A stretch of 64,000 nt of DNA from Sediminibacterium sp. (GCA_017537025.1 JAFWCB010000004.1:1-64000); one strand, 5' to 3'. Shown: positions 34,312 to 44,549, counted from the stretch's first letter. A program made the numbers and translations. The notes: generated by a model not told the origin, from the letters alone.

Positions 34312-36075
34312 ATGAGAGGATTTTTCAAAATTGTTTTTGCCACCCTGTTGGCAATGATATTATTTACTGTTATCGCATTTTTTGTGCTGATAGGAATTGT
34401 AAGCAGTGCTGCATCTTCGGAGAAGCCCACAATAAGTAGTAAAGCTGTTTTAGTACTTGATCTCTCAACTCCTTTTAAAGAACAGTTTCAGGAAAATCCG
34501 GTAGGTTCTTTTTTTAGCGAAGAAAATACTGATATCCCTTCTTTATACGATGTGGTTAGATTACTCCATCATGCCGAATCCGATAGTTTAGTGAAGGGAA
34601 TATATATACAATGTGCTACGAATCCGAATGGTTTTGCTGCTAGCGAGGAGTTAAGAAAAGCAGTGATGCATTTTAAGTCTACCGGAAAATTTGTAATCGC
34701 ACACGGAGAAACAATTACACAAAAAGGTTTTTATGTGGGATCTGTTGCCGATTCTATTTTTTGTAATCCGCAGGGTGGGCTCGATTTTTCAGGATTTTCA
34801 TCTGATATTCTTTTCTTAAAGGGGATGCTAGATAAACTTGAGATTCAACCTCAAATATTTTATGCCGGTAAATTTAAAAGTGCAACCGAACCATTGAGGG
34901 AAACAAAAATGACGGAGGCTAATCGCTTGCAAACTTCTGTATGGTTAGGAGATTTATACACGCATTTTTTACTCACTATCGGTGCCAGTAGAAAAAAAGA
35001 TACTGCCGATTTAAGAACCTTAGCCGTGAACGGATCGATACGTACCGCTTATGATGCTGTGAAATATGGATTAGTGGATGGCGTAAGATACGATGATCAA
35101 ATAAAATCGACCTTATCTAAAAAATTAAAACAGGAAGCTTCGGAGACTATAAATTTTGTTTCACTCCATGAATATAAAAAAGCATCAGATTATACGGCTT
35201 CCGGTAGTAAACGCATTGCAGTAGTTTTTGCATCTGGCGATATTGTTTCGGGTAACGGCGGCGATGATATGATCGGTAGCGATAAGTTTAAAAATCTGCT
35301 ACGAAAGTTAAGATTTGATAAAGACATCAAAGGGGTGGTGCTAAGGGTAAATTCACCCGGTGGTAGTGCTTTAGCAAGTGAAGTAATATGGAGAGAAATA
35401 AGTTTGTTGCGTAAGGAGAAGCCGGTAGTTGTAAGTATGGGAGATGTAGCTGCTTCGGGCGGGTATTATATCGCTTGTAATGCAGATCAGGTGTTTGCTA
35501 ATGCAAATACCATTACCGGTTCTATTGGCGTTTTTAGTGTGGTGCCTAACTTCCAGTCTTTCTTCAAAAATAAGCTGGGTATTACATTCGATGGCGTGAA
35601 AACAGCTCCTTATGCCGATATGGGAAGCAGTGATAAGCCTTTAACTGAGGCCGAGAAAAGATTTTTTCAAGCTTCTGTAGATAGTATTTATGATACATTC
35701 AAAAGCAGGGTTGCGGCGGGTAGGAAAAAAGATATGTTATACATAGATAGTATTGCCCAAGGTAGGGTTTGGACGGGGGTTCGGGCAAAGGAAATTGGAT
35801 TAGTAGATCGAATTGGCACCCTGCAAGACGCCATTGAAGCTGCGGCTTCTTTAGCAAAAGTGGGAGCAAAAGATTATCGTATCAAAGAGTACCCTGAGAA
35901 AAAAACCTTCTTTCAGCAAATCATGGATGGCTATAAAAAATCGGTGAGCTCAGATTTATTAAAAGAAGAATTGGGGGCTGAAATCTATCAATCTATGCGC
36001 CAAGTTAAACAAGTAAAGCAATGGGTAGGCGTACCACAAACCAGAATCCCCTTTATTACAACTACTCAGTTTTAA
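34312..36075 (+). CDS. sppA: Signal peptide peptidase SppA (67K type)
   Basis: A membrane serine protease that degrades cleaved signal peptides. The 587-residue protein has one N-terminal anchor (about residues 5-32) and tandem S49 domains. Lys189 in AGKFKSATEPL corresponds to the general base in the N-terminal domain, and Ser382 in GDVAASGGYYIAC is the nucleophile in the C-terminal domain. This split dyad is the known arrangement of the long form. VLRVNSPGGSALASEVI precedes the nucleophile. It is the first gene of a plus-strand run with an ABC permease and an SRPBCC protein. Confidence 0.95.
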   Translation: MRGFFKIVFATLLAMILFTVIAFFVLIGIVSSAASSEKPTISSKAVLVLDLSTPFKEQFQENPVGSFFSEENTDIPSLYDVVRLLHHAESDSLVKGIYIQCATNPNGFAASEELRKAVMHFKSTGKFVIAHGETITQKGFYVGSVADSIFCNPQGGLDFSGFSSDILFLKGMLDKLEIQPQIFYAGKFKSATEPLRETKMTEANRLQTSVWLGDLYTHFLLTIGASRKKDTADLRTLAVNGSIRTAYDAVKYGLVDGVRYDDQIKSTLSKKLKQEASETINFVSLHEYKKASDYTASGSKRIAVVFASGDIVSGNGGDDMIGSDKFKNLLRKLRFDKDIKGVVLRVNSPGGSALASEVIWREISLLRKEKPVVVSMGDVAASGGYYIACNADQVFANANTITGSIGVFSVVPNFQSFFKNKLGITFDGVKTAPYADMGSSDKPLTEAEKRFFQASVDSIYDTFKSRVAAGRKKDMLYIDSIAQGRVWTGVRAKEIGLVDRIGTLQDAIEAAASLAKVGAKDYRIKEYPEKKTFFQQIMDGYKKSVSSDLLKEELGAEIYQSMRQVKQVKQWVGVPQTRIPFITTTQF

Positions 36076-36096
36076 AACATTAGTTAATTCATTATA

Positions 36097-37209
36097 ATGT
36101 CTGCACCATCAACGTATAATCAAATTACTGCGATGCTAGCCATTACAAAAGCTAGCTTACGGGCTATTTTTAGAAGTCCATCTGCAGTTGTTTTTAGTAT
36201 TGCCTTCCCCCTTATATTCATATTGGTATTTGGCTTTATTGGGGGAAGTGGTAAAATTTCGGTAAGTATTGCTTTTGATAAAAATGCAGATACTGTTAAC
36301 GCCATTTATCAAGTGCTGAAAAATACAGCCGGTTTAAAAATTGTAACCAAGGACGATAATTTGATTAAAGAGGATCTGGAAAAAGGGAGAATAACAGCGG
36401 TTATAGATATCCAAAAAACAGGAAAGCAAAGCCCTGCATATAGCATCCATTTAACTAGCTCGGAAGCTGTAAACCCTCAGAATATTCAAGTAATACAATC
36501 CATAGTAAGTGCTGTTATTAGTGGGTTGAACCAGCAACAATTTCCGGAAAAACAAACAGTTGCTGTTATCAGTAAAGAAGTAAATCAAATTCCCGGGAGA
36601 GTATATAGAACGATTGATTTTATTTTACCCGGGCAGTTAGGATTTTCATTATTGAGTGCGGGTGTTTTTGGGGTAGCATTTTTATTTTTTAATCTGCGCC
36701 AACAATTAGTATTAAAACGCTTTTATGCAACACCCATACACCGTTCTTATATTGTATTGGGTGAGGCTATCAGCAGAGTTATTTTTCAGATGCTTACCGC
36801 AGTTGTTATTATTGGAGTTGGTCATTTTGCATTTCATTTTACCTTAGTAAATGGAGTAGTTACATTTCTGAATATTATGCTATTAAGCTTTGTAGCATTA
36901 TTATTATTCATGGGTTTTGGATTTATTGTGAGTAGCGTAGCAAAAAATGAAAGTACTATCCCCCCTTTTGCCAATTTAATTACGTTACCTCAATTTCTAT
37001 TGGCAGGCACATTTTTTTCTATTGATGCATTTCCTTCTTGGCTACAGCCTATATGTAGGTTATTGCCATTAACACATTTTAATAATGCTATGCGTAATAT
37101 CGCTTTTGAAGGTGCCGGGCTTATGGAATGTGGTAAGGAATTGGGTATAATGGGTATTTGGATTGTAATTGTTTATGCGGTTGCGTTCCGCACTTTTAAA
37201 TGGGAGTAA
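36097..37209 (+). CDS. ABC-2 type transporter permease (no adjacent ATPase)
   Basis: A 370-residue protein with one N-terminal helix (AVVFSIAFPLIFILVFGFIG), an extracytoplasmic domain of about 130 residues, and five helices at the C-terminus (LGFSLLSAGVFGVAFLFFNL; AVVIIGVGHFAFHF; IMLLSFVALLLFMGFGFIVS; LPQFLLAGTFFS; LGIMGIWIVIVYAVAF). This is the ABC-2 permease/YhgE-like layout, as in drug or polysaccharide exporters. No gene with Walker motifs lies next to it, so its ATPase must be encoded elsewhere. The SRPBCC gene begins at the base after its stop. Confidence 0.82.
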   Translation: MSAPSTYNQITAMLAITKASLRAIFRSPSAVVFSIAFPLIFILVFGFIGGSGKISVSIAFDKNADTVNAIYQVLKNTAGLKIVTKDDNLIKEDLEKGRITAVIDIQKTGKQSPAYSIHLTSSEAVNPQNIQVIQSIVSAVISGLNQQQFPEKQTVAVISKEVNQIPGRVYRTIDFILPGQLGFSLLSAGVFGVAFLFFNLRQQLVLKRFYATPIHRSYIVLGEAISRVIFQMLTAVVIIGVGHFAFHFTLVNGVVTFLNIMLLSFVALLLFMGFGFIVSSVAKNESTIPPFANLITLPQFLLAGTFFSIDAFPSWLQPICRLLPLTHFNNAMRNIAFEGAGLMECGKELGIMGIWIVIVYAVAFRTFKWE

Positions 37210-37701
37210 ATGAAATTGATCCGGTTTGCAATAATAAGTGTATTTGCATTGGTAATTTTGGCTTCCGCTATTAGTTTACTATTTCCTTCTTATGTTTTGG
37301 TATCTCGCGCGATAACCATTGAAAAACCAAAGCGTTTGGTACAGCCATTAGTAAGTGATTACAGGCAATGGCCTTTATGGGTTGATGGTTTCAGTGATAA
37401 TACCGTAAAAATTATTGATGCTAATAAGGCCATAGTTGGTAAAACAGTTGTAAAAACCTTAAGTATAACAGATAGTTTAATCATAGCCAATTGGGGAGAG
37501 GGGAAAAATCTGCAAGTAAGTAAAATCCGGCTTATAGGTTCTGATACGTCGAATACTACTATTTTGCAGTGGCAATTTGAGCAGAAGCTCCAATGGTATC
37601 CTTGGGAAAAATTTGGGTCGATGATGAATGATAAAATTTTAGGACCCATGATGGAAAAAAACTTGCAACAGTTGAAAATACTAGTTGAACAACGATCATA
37701 A
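37210..37701 (+). CDS. SRPBCC (polyketide cyclase-like) domain protein with membrane anchor
   Basis: A 163-residue protein with an N-terminal hydrophobic helix (FAIISVFALVILASAISLLF) and a START/SRPBCC-like domain beginning YVLVSRAITIEKPKRLVQPL, then LVSDYRQWPLWVDGF. The last part, ending EKNLQQLKILVEQ, forms the long C-terminal helix that closes the hydrophobic pocket. Such domains bind small hydrophobic molecules; the ligand is unknown. The ORF starts directly after the permease stop, so the two are translated together. A long terminator follows. Confidence 0.8.
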   Translation: MKLIRFAIISVFALVILASAISLLFPSYVLVSRAITIEKPKRLVQPLVSDYRQWPLWVDGFSDNTVKIIDANKAIVGKTVVKTLSITDSLIIANWGEGKNLQVSKIRLIGSDTSNTTILQWQFEQKLQWYPWEKFGSMMNDKILGPMMEKNLQQLKILVEQRS

Positions 37702-37708
37702 AACGCTT

Positions 37709-37748
37709 GAATAAAAAAGGGTTACCCTCGGGTAACCCTTTTTTATTC
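37709..37748. terminator. Bidirectional terminator with a 19-bp perfect stem
   Basis: A perfect inverted repeat: GGGTTACCC (37719-37727) and GGGTAACCC (37730-37738) around TC, extended outward by GAATAAAAAA and TTTTTTATTC. A-run and T-run make it active for the plus-strand SRPBCC gene and the minus-strand susD-like gene. Confidence 0.9.
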
Positions 37749-37759
37749 GGATAAACAAT

Positions 37760-39067
37760 TTAGAAAGCCGGATCGGCCGGTGTATTAGGGTTGTTATCTC
37801 TTTCTCTACTGGGGTAGGGGAAGAAATTTCGTTTTCTTTCTGTTACAGGTCTTCCAAAACGACGACTATCTTCTAATCTCATTCCACTCATACAAAGCTC
37901 AATGCAACGTTGACGATATACTTCTGTTAATAAAGAAGTAACATCTACTGGGCCCGTATAAGCCGTACCACTAGCACCTATTCCGAATGGATCGGATGAT
38001 GGTGTTTTTTGGCGGATCGCATTGATTTCAACTAATGCATTTGCAATATTCGGCGTGCTTTGACGTAAATAAGATTCTGCTCGAATCAGGTTCATTTCTC
38101 CAGGAATATAAATTGGGATAGACTGTGTGGTTGTACTGAAAAATCCTCTTATACGATACCTTGGTGCAACAGTTGTATTGATAGAAGTATAAAAAGGGAT
38201 TCGTGCGTCATTTAAATCAGGAGCTATAGTAGGAGGCAAACCTAAAGTTGAATCTAAAATTTGGTACACATTATTTGTAGTCGTAACAGTAGAAAAAATA
38301 GGGTTTGTTGTTACACCATCGAATTGCATGATACTGCCTGCAAAGGAGGCCGGTACAGCATTGCTTGCAGTAATAGCAGTTGCATAATCTCCGGCAAATA
38401 AACTGTACCTGGCAATTAAAGCATTGATGGTATTATTGAGAAAATTAGCATTAACTGCAGAGGGAACGTTTGCAAAGAAAAAGGAACTGAGAGCACTTCT
38501 TTTAAGGGCATTTTGTGCTGTCTTTAGGGTAGACACTGCCCTTTTATAACCATCAATACGGGTTTGAAAGGTTGCTGGTGTAGCGGTGGAACCTGGTGCA
38601 GCCGGAATTTGTTCAAAGAACATACATAGGCTACCTATGGCCAATGCTTTATAGATACTTGCATAAGCTATTAAACCGGGGGAAAATGTAGTATCAGCTT
38701 GGGTGCTGGCGGCATTGATTACATTATCAGCATCGAAAATGATTTTATTATTCTGCGTCCACATATTACCTGCAATACCATTTAGGTTATCTACCGCAGT
38801 TCCGCCGATAAATAAATTTGCTTCATCGGTATTGCCCGCATTCATCAAACGAAATTCGTTTGTTAATGCACCTGCGGCTGTAATATTAGTATAGATTGTA
38901 CTGAGCCTTCCGTTGGTATATACATTTTGTAAACCTACAGACGCCCCGGCAAGGGTGCGAGGTGATGCAAAAGCATTATCGCTACTGATAGCGCCAGGGT
39001 TTGTAAAGTCTTGCTTACATCCTGCAAAACTTATACCTGTTAGTATGATGAAGAGTATTTTTTTCAT
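37760..39067 (-). CDS. SusD/RagB family nutrient-binding lipoprotein
   Basis: A surface lipoprotein that caps the SusC barrel and captures the substrate. The 435-residue protein has the lipobox in MKKILFIILTGISFAGCKQD (acylated Cys near residue 17) and SusD-type helical repeats. The C-terminal family signature MNLIRAESYLRQSTPNIANA continues with RQRCIELCMSGMRLEDSRRF. It is shorter than the usual 500-600-residue members. The gene is downstream of a SusC-type receptor with a 21-nt gap. No glycoside hydrolase, sulfatase or peptidase gene is nearby, so the substrate is unknown. Confidence 0.93.
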   Translation of the reverse strand: MKKILFIILTGISFAGCKQDFTNPGAISSDNAFASPRTLAGASVGLQNVYTNGRLSTIYTNITAAGALTNEFRLMNAGNTDEANLFIGGTAVDNLNGIAGNMWTQNNKIIFDADNVINAASTQADTTFSPGLIAYASIYKALAIGSLCMFFEQIPAAPGSTATPATFQTRIDGYKRAVSTLKTAQNALKRSALSSFFFANVPSAVNANFLNNTINALIARYSLFAGDYATAITASNAVPASFAGSIMQFDGVTTNPIFSTVTTTNNVYQILDSTLGLPPTIAPDLNDARIPFYTSINTTVAPRYRIRGFFSTTTQSIPIYIPGEMNLIRAESYLRQSTPNIANALVEINAIRQKTPSSDPFGIGASGTAYTGPVDVTSLLTEVYRQRCIELCMSGMRLEDSRRFGRPVTERKRNFFPYPSRERDNNPNTPADPAF

Positions 39068-39088
39068 AACTTATAAGTTTAATGAGTT

Positions 39089-42000
39089 TTAGAAAGTAGC
39101 AACAATGCCTAATTGGTAAGTTCTTGGAATAGGTACGTTACCAAAATCAACTCCTCTTAACAAAGAGCTTTGTCCGGTTGCATTTGTTTCAGGATCATAC
39201 CCCCGATAGGTATCCCATGAATATAGATTACGACCTGAGAAAGATGCAGTAAGATCGGAGCAGAATTTATTTACTTTACCAAAATGATAACTAATAGATA
39301 GTTCTCTTAGCTTAGTGAACGTACCACTTTCTATACGCCATTCTTCAATAGTATAAGTTTGTTGAATATAGCCTCGAGGTAATTGACCATTATGCTCTAA
39401 TTGCGCTAATTCACTACCATTACCAACACCTTGGCGGGTTCTGAAATCTGCATTAAATACAGAGTTGCCGGCAACACGATCTAACTGGAAGCCCAATGTC
39501 CATTTTTTGTAACTAAAGCTATTAATCAAAGAAGTGGTATAAGTTGGATTCGGAGAACCTAGTACACCTCTGAGTGTAGTTGAATTAGGACCTGTGGTAT
39601 ATGGTAATCCGGTTGATGGGTCGAGGGTTGGCGTTCCTAAAGCTGCGCCATTGGCTACCGGTCCACGTGCTGTTACAGGAATACCGGCACTTGTTTTAAC
39701 TAAGGCACCAGCAGCATCTCTGGCGAAGAAAGTAGAATAAAATACCGGCGCATCATATCCGGGAATCAATGCAAAAACAGCACCTGTTCCTGTAGCGAAC
39801 GATATGAATGATACACCTAGGTTTTCTACGGTATTTCTATTTCTGTTGTAATTACCGGTAATCTCCCAACGGAAATCTTTGGTTTTAACCGGAACAGCAG
39901 TTACTAGTACTTCAAAGCCTTTATTTCTGAGGGTTCCTACATTTTTAGTAGCAGCTGCGAAACCGGTACTTGGTGCGTTGGTAATATTAGGAACGAGTAA
40001 GTCTATCACTTGCTTATTATAATAGTTTACAGTTATCTGCAACCTATTATCAAGCATAGATATATCCGTACCCACTTCTAGTTCTTTTTGTCGCTCTGGC
40101 TTTAAATCGCTACTAATAGTTGTTGAAGGAGAAGTTAAGCTTGTTCTTCCCAAAAAAGAAGTAACGTTATAAATATTAAAACGATCATAAGCTCCAATAC
40201 CTGTTAGGTTTCCACTTTCGCCATAAGCAGCCCTAATTTTAAATGTATTGACATATTTAGCTAAGGAAGACTGCTTAAAATAATTAGCTTCAGAAATTAC
40301 GTAGTTACCACTAATTTTTGGATAGAAGAAATTACGGTTGTTTTTATCAAATACACTAGAGCCATCTATTCTGCCCGCAGCTGTAACAAAGAATTGATTA
40401 TTGAATTTAAAATTTTGTTGTAGGAAAAAACCTCTGATAGAGCGTTCGCTTCGAGCGTCATTGCTTGGGAGTAAAGTACTTCCTCCGGTAGCAGTTTGAA
40501 TACCGGGTAGTAAGCCTCTGCTTTGTGCTAAAATAAACTGGCTTCTTTCATATTGCTCGGAATAACCGAACTGCGTAACAGACGTTAATTTATTCGTTAT
40601 TTGGGTTGAATAAGTGAAGTTTAAATCGTGGTTAAAGAAGGTAGAATTAAAACTTGCTGCACTCGCATAACCATTTTGTGTAGGGTCTAATGTAGTACCA
40701 CCACCATAGAAACCCGGACTCACGTTATAAGTATACGGGGGAATTAACATCGTACCATTTTGGGTAATATTATCTAATCCCGCAGTATAATCAATTACGA
40801 ATCCTTTAAAAGGGTACAGTTTAAAGCCAACATTTGAAATGGTTCTGTTGGTAACATTTCTTTGTTGAATATCCTTTATAACACTTAAAGGATTGACCCT
40901 GCCTCTTTCACCTACTGCTTGTAAATTACCGTTATTATCTCTTGCATAAATATTATGAAAATTACCAAGGATAGTCATGGAGTTTATGGGAGAAAAGAAC
41001 GAATTTCCGTCGGGTTTTTCATTGGTTGCATTATTGGTATAATTGATACCTGCATTCCAACTAAACCATTTGCTTACACTATTATCTATGTTCAATCTAA
41101 AACCGAAACGTTTATTATCTGTGCCCCTTACAATACCTTGATTACTATTATAATTTAATGATGCGAAATAGCGCGTTTTATCCTGACCGCCAGTAATAGA
41201 GATATTATTATCGGTTCCATAACCGGTTCTAAAAATATCATCCTGATAGTCATATCTGGTAACCGGAGTGATCGTGGTGGCCAAAGGCAGTGTAATAATA
41301 TCCTGTGTTAGTGCACCAGTACCATCTGTTGGTCCACCGAATTTTGTTGGAGCAGTACTAAAGTTCAATCTTTTTCTTAATTCGTTTGAATTTACGCGTG
41401 CTGAGTAAGTTACTCTTGGAGCACCAGTACTGCCTTTTTTGGTAAATATTTGTACCACACCCGCATTAGCGCGGCTACCGTAAATGGCTGCTGCAGCAGC
41501 ACCATTAAGTACCTCGATCCGATCAATATCATTTGGATTAATATCTACCATTCTGTTTTGTCCAATTGAACCTGTTCCGTCATAGTCGGAGCTTGCATTG
41601 GTTACCCTCGCACTTGAGTTATTAATAATAACTCCATCAACAATATAAAGTGGATCAGAAGAACCAGAGATAGAACTTACCCCGCGTAGTTTAACGGTCA
41701 TGCCACCTGCTGGGTCGCCTGAATTTTGTGTAATTTGTGCGCCTGCTACCTTACCTTGTAAAGCTGCTAGTGCATTTGACGTTGAAGCATTGGCTAATTG
41801 GGAACCTTTAATAGTTCCAATGAAATTTCCTAATTGCTTTTTAGTAGTTCCTTGCGAAGTACCCGTTACAACAACTTCATCGAGCCCAGTAACATCTTCT
41901 TTTAAGCTGGCATCAATTGTTTGCGTTGCAGCTCCCGCGCCAACTACAAATGACTTTTCAACAGAGGAAAATCCTACTGAGCTAATAGCTAGTGTATATT

Positions 42001-42229
42001 TACCAGCTTTTAAATTTGCGTTTAATTGATAAACACCATCCGCATTGGTAGAAGTACCAGTTCCGCTGTTTTTAATTACAACAGAGGCTCCGGGTAATGG
42101 CAAACCCTTATTGTCTGTTACTTTACCTTTTAGGGTAGTTTGCGCATTTACTGTTGCATAACAGCAGGTGGTAAAAATTACCAGTGTAAGCAACCGTAAA
42201 TGGCTCAATGTAGAAATGTTGAATTTCAT
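39089..42229 (-). CDS. SusC/RagA family TonB-linked outer membrane protein
   Basis: A 1046-residue receptor with signal peptide (to about residue 29), a carboxypeptidase-like domain (TTLKGKVTDNKGLPLPGASV, near 31-115) and the TonB box region GLDEVVVTGTSQ. The SusC plug follows with the conserved DPLYIVDGVIINN and IDRIEVLNGAAAAAIYGSRA, then the barrel ending IPRTYQLGIVATF. It imports a substrate captured by the neighbouring SusD. First gene of the pair, no regulator (ECF sigma or HTCS) adjacent. Confidence 0.95.
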   Translation of the reverse strand: MKFNISTLSHLRLLTLVIFTTCCYATVNAQTTLKGKVTDNKGLPLPGASVVIKNSGTGTSTNADGVYQLNANLKAGKYTLAISSVGFSSVEKSFVVGAGAATQTIDASLKEDVTGLDEVVVTGTSQGTTKKQLGNFIGTIKGSQLANASTSNALAALQGKVAGAQITQNSGDPAGGMTVKLRGVSSISGSSDPLYIVDGVIINNSSARVTNASSDYDGTGSIGQNRMVDINPNDIDRIEVLNGAAAAAIYGSRANAGVVQIFTKKGSTGAPRVTYSARVNSNELRKRLNFSTAPTKFGGPTDGTGALTQDIITLPLATTITPVTRYDYQDDIFRTGYGTDNNISITGGQDKTRYFASLNYNSNQGIVRGTDNKRFGFRLNIDNSVSKWFSWNAGINYTNNATNEKPDGNSFFSPINSMTILGNFHNIYARDNNGNLQAVGERGRVNPLSVIKDIQQRNVTNRTISNVGFKLYPFKGFVIDYTAGLDNITQNGTMLIPPYTYNVSPGFYGGGTTLDPTQNGYASAASFNSTFFNHDLNFTYSTQITNKLTSVTQFGYSEQYERSQFILAQSRGLLPGIQTATGGSTLLPSNDARSERSIRGFFLQQNFKFNNQFFVTAAGRIDGSSVFDKNNRNFFYPKISGNYVISEANYFKQSSLAKYVNTFKIRAAYGESGNLTGIGAYDRFNIYNVTSFLGRTSLTSPSTTISSDLKPERQKELEVGTDISMLDNRLQITVNYYNKQVIDLLVPNITNAPSTGFAAATKNVGTLRNKGFEVLVTAVPVKTKDFRWEITGNYNRNRNTVENLGVSFISFATGTGAVFALIPGYDAPVFYSTFFARDAAGALVKTSAGIPVTARGPVANGAALGTPTLDPSTGLPYTTGPNSTTLRGVLGSPNPTYTTSLINSFSYKKWTLGFQLDRVAGNSVFNADFRTRQGVGNGSELAQLEHNGQLPRGYIQQTYTIEEWRIESGTFTKLRELSISYHFGKVNKFCSDLTASFSGRNLYSWDTYRGYDPETNATGQSSLLRGVDFGNVPIPRTYQLGIVATF

Positions 42230-42310
42230 GAGCGTATAGTTTTGGATTGTCAGATAATACCTAAATATAAAGTTTTTGCAGGATATTACAGCTTTTGTCT
42301 AAAAAAATGT

Positions 42311-43573
42311 CTATAAATCCTTTAAAACCCTCAAAAAATCAAAAATTCGGCATAATTCCGCATTATTTATGCAGTAAGGCGGCATAATATATACGGTATT
42401 ACCCAAAGGTCTTAGAAATATTCCTTTTGCTAAGGCCAAATTGGTAATTGTTGTAGAAATACTGTTCAAATAACCATGATTGGCAGTATTTAATTCAAAA
42501 GCCAAAATAGTCCCTAGCAAACGGGGGTTGATAAATGCCTTTTCTTGGCTAATGGATTCATAAAAATTACTGCATGCGTCGGAAATTTGATGAATAGCGT
42601 CAATGGTAGCGGTTTGCTCCAGCAGATCCAAGCTTGCTAAGGCTGCACTACAAGCAATAGGATTGGCAGTAAACGAGTGCCCGTGGAAAAAAGTCTTTAG
42701 CGGGTCGTCTTGCACATAAGCCGTGTAAATTTTATCGGTGCATGCCGTAGCGCCTAGTGCCATAGTGCCGCCAGTCAATCCTTTACTCATGCAAAGAATA
42801 TCTGGTTTTTTATGTAGATAATCACTCGCAAAAAATTTACCTGTTCTTCCAAAACCAGTCATTACTTCATCGGCAATGCAAATAATATCCGCCAGGTTAA
42901 CGGTATTTAGTAGTTCATTCAATAGATCAGCATCATATAAATGCATCCCACCTGCACCTTGTATCAATGGTTCATAAATAAAAGCAGCAATTTCTGATGC
43001 GTGCGAATGAATGATTGATTTTATGGTTCCAATATTTTCCGGGTTTGGAGTATCAATACATATCACTTCAAATAAATGATCATTAAAAGCTAAAGTAAAT
43101 ACACTTCTGTGGCTCACACTCATGGCACCGAATGTATCGCCATGATAGCTATTTCGAAATGCCAGTATTTTTTTTCTTTTAAGATCCCCCTTATTCCACC
43201 AATATTGTATCGCCATTTTAATAGCCACTTCCGTAGCCGTAGAGCCATTGTCACTATAAAATATTTTTGAAAAATGATGTTGATGAAGTGCCAGCAGTCT
43301 TTCTGCTAATACTATGCCCGGTTGATGCGTGAAACCGGCAAATATTACTTGCTCTAGGGTTTGCGCTTGCTCATATATTTTTTGTGCAATATAGGGGTGT
43401 GCATGACCGTGTAATGTTACCCACCAGCTACTAATACTATCGATATAACTGTTCCCATTTTCATCATACAATAAACTTCCCGAAGCTTTTACAATAGGTA
43501 TAATATTACCTATATTTTTTTGCGGTGTAAATGGGTGCCAAACAACTGCAGCGTCTCTCTCTTTCCATGTCAT
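42311..43573 (-). CDS. bioA: Adenosylmethionine-8-amino-7-oxononanoate aminotransferase
   Basis: Transfers the amino group of SAM to KAPA in biotin synthesis. The 420-residue class III aminotransferase opens ERDAAVVWHPFTPQ and has ISSWWVTLHGHAHPYI, both specific to BioA. It also has the PLP-phosphate loop DNGSTATEVAIKM (108-120), Asp235 in CIADEVMTGFGRTG and the Schiff-base Lys264 in CMSKGLTGG. No other biotin gene is near. The start codon is preceded by TACATTTGCAGT, a -7 box almost touching the ATG. Confidence 0.95.
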   Translation of the reverse strand: MTWKERDAAVVWHPFTPQKNIGNIIPIVKASGSLLYDENGNSYIDSISSWWVTLHGHAHPYIAQKIYEQAQTLEQVIFAGFTHQPGIVLAERLLALHQHHFSKIFYSDNGSTATEVAIKMAIQYWWNKGDLKRKKILAFRNSYHGDTFGAMSVSHRSVFTLAFNDHLFEVICIDTPNPENIGTIKSIIHSHASEIAAFIYEPLIQGAGGMHLYDADLLNELLNTVNLADIICIADEVMTGFGRTGKFFASDYLHKKPDILCMSKGLTGGTMALGATACTDKIYTAYVQDDPLKTFFHGHSFTANPIACSAALASLDLLEQTATIDAIHQISDACSNFYESISQEKAFINPRLLGTILAFELNTANHGYLNSISTTITNLALAKGIFLRPLGNTVYIMPPYCINNAELCRIFDFLRVLKDL

Positions 43574-43577
43574 ACTG

Positions 43578-43585
43578 CAAATGTA
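43578..43585 (-). promoter_or_regulatory. Candidate -7 box abutting the bioA start
   Basis: The minus strand reads TACATTTG then CAGTATG, with the ATG of bioA only four bases after the box. The context is nearly identical to that of the SpoU gene at 22039-22053. No clear -33 TTG. Confidence 0.45.
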
Positions 43586-43602
43586 TAGATAGATGGATGT
43601 AT

Positions 43603-44538
43603 TTAGCAGACAGAGGAGCCAGTATTTAAAAACTTAAGATTCCGTTTGATACCCGAATATTTCGAACGCTTTAAAGGACTGTTTCTAAAAATATTTTTAA
43701 AAGTTTCTTCGGTCATTTCTTCCCATTCACTGGTACTGAAATTTAGTATTTCGGGTAGGGGTTGAAAGGCGGGCTCTTGGTGGGGTTTGCTGAAACGATT
43801 CCAGGGACAAATATCCTGACAAATATCGCACCCAAACATCCAGTCATTAAACTTGTGCTTCATGGATTCAGGAATTAAAGCCTCTTTTAGTTCAATGGTG
43901 AAATAGCTGATACATTTACTACCATTGATTACTTTGTTTGGTTCTATTGCATCAGTAGGGCAATAATCGATGCATTTGGTACAAGTTCCGCAATAGTCTT
44001 TAGTAAATGGATCGTCATAAACCAGCTCAACATCAACGATAAGCGTTGCAATAAACAAAAAAGAACCCTGCATTTTCGTAATAAGATTCCCATTTTTACC
44101 GATCCAGCCTAGTCCACTTTTAACTGCCCAGGTTCTTTCTAAAACAGGGGCAGAATCTACAAATCCTCTGCCATGAATATCGCCTATTTGAAGTTTAATT
44201 TGTTGAAGAAAATCTTTTAGTTGTGATCTTATCACATCATGGTAGTCTTCGCCCCAAGCATATTTTGAAATTTTTGGGCACCTGTCTTTTTGGTGCTCGG
44301 TAGGGTAGTAGTTTTTTAGCAGTGTAATTACGGATTTAGCACCGGGAACTAATTGTTGGGGATTGATCCGAAGTTCAAAATGATTTTCCATATACTGCAT
44401 GGCACCATGTTTGCCTTGTAAAAGCCATTTTTCTAATTTTCGAGCATCTTCCGGTAAAGGGGTTGCTTTTGCAATACCGCAAAAATCAAAACCTTTTTGA
44501 CTAGCTAATGATTTGATAAAATGTGTTGGCTTTTGCAT
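43603..44538 (-). CDS. queG: Epoxyqueuosine reductase QueG
   Basis: Reduces epoxyqueuosine to queuosine in the wobble position of GUN tRNAs using a cobalamin and two [4Fe-4S] clusters. The 311-residue protein shows [20 protein letters not shown] and LGWIGKN (active-site Asp region), the ferredoxin motif [15 protein letters not shown] and the second cluster motif [13 protein letters not shown]. It lacks the C-terminal HEAT-like extension of longer members, as is usual for this length. The ATG at 44538 is preferred to an in-frame TTG two codons earlier. Confidence 0.94.
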   Translation of the reverse strand: MQKPTHFIKSLASQKGFDFCGIAKATPLPEDARKLEKWLLQGKHGAMQYMENHFELRINPQQLVPGAKSVITLLKNYYPTEHQKDRCPKISKYAWGEDYHDVIRSQLKDFLQQIKLQIGDIHGRGFVDSAPVLERTWAVKSGLGWIGKNGNLITKMQGSFLFIATLIVDVELVYDDPFTKDYCGTCTKCIDYCPTDAIEPNKVINGSKCISYFTIELKEALIPESMKHKFNDWMFGCDICQDICPWNRFSKPHQEPAFQPLPEILNFSTSEWEEMTEETFKNIFRNSPLKRSKYSGIKRNLKFLNTGSSVC

Positions 44539-44549
44539 GTACAATTGAA

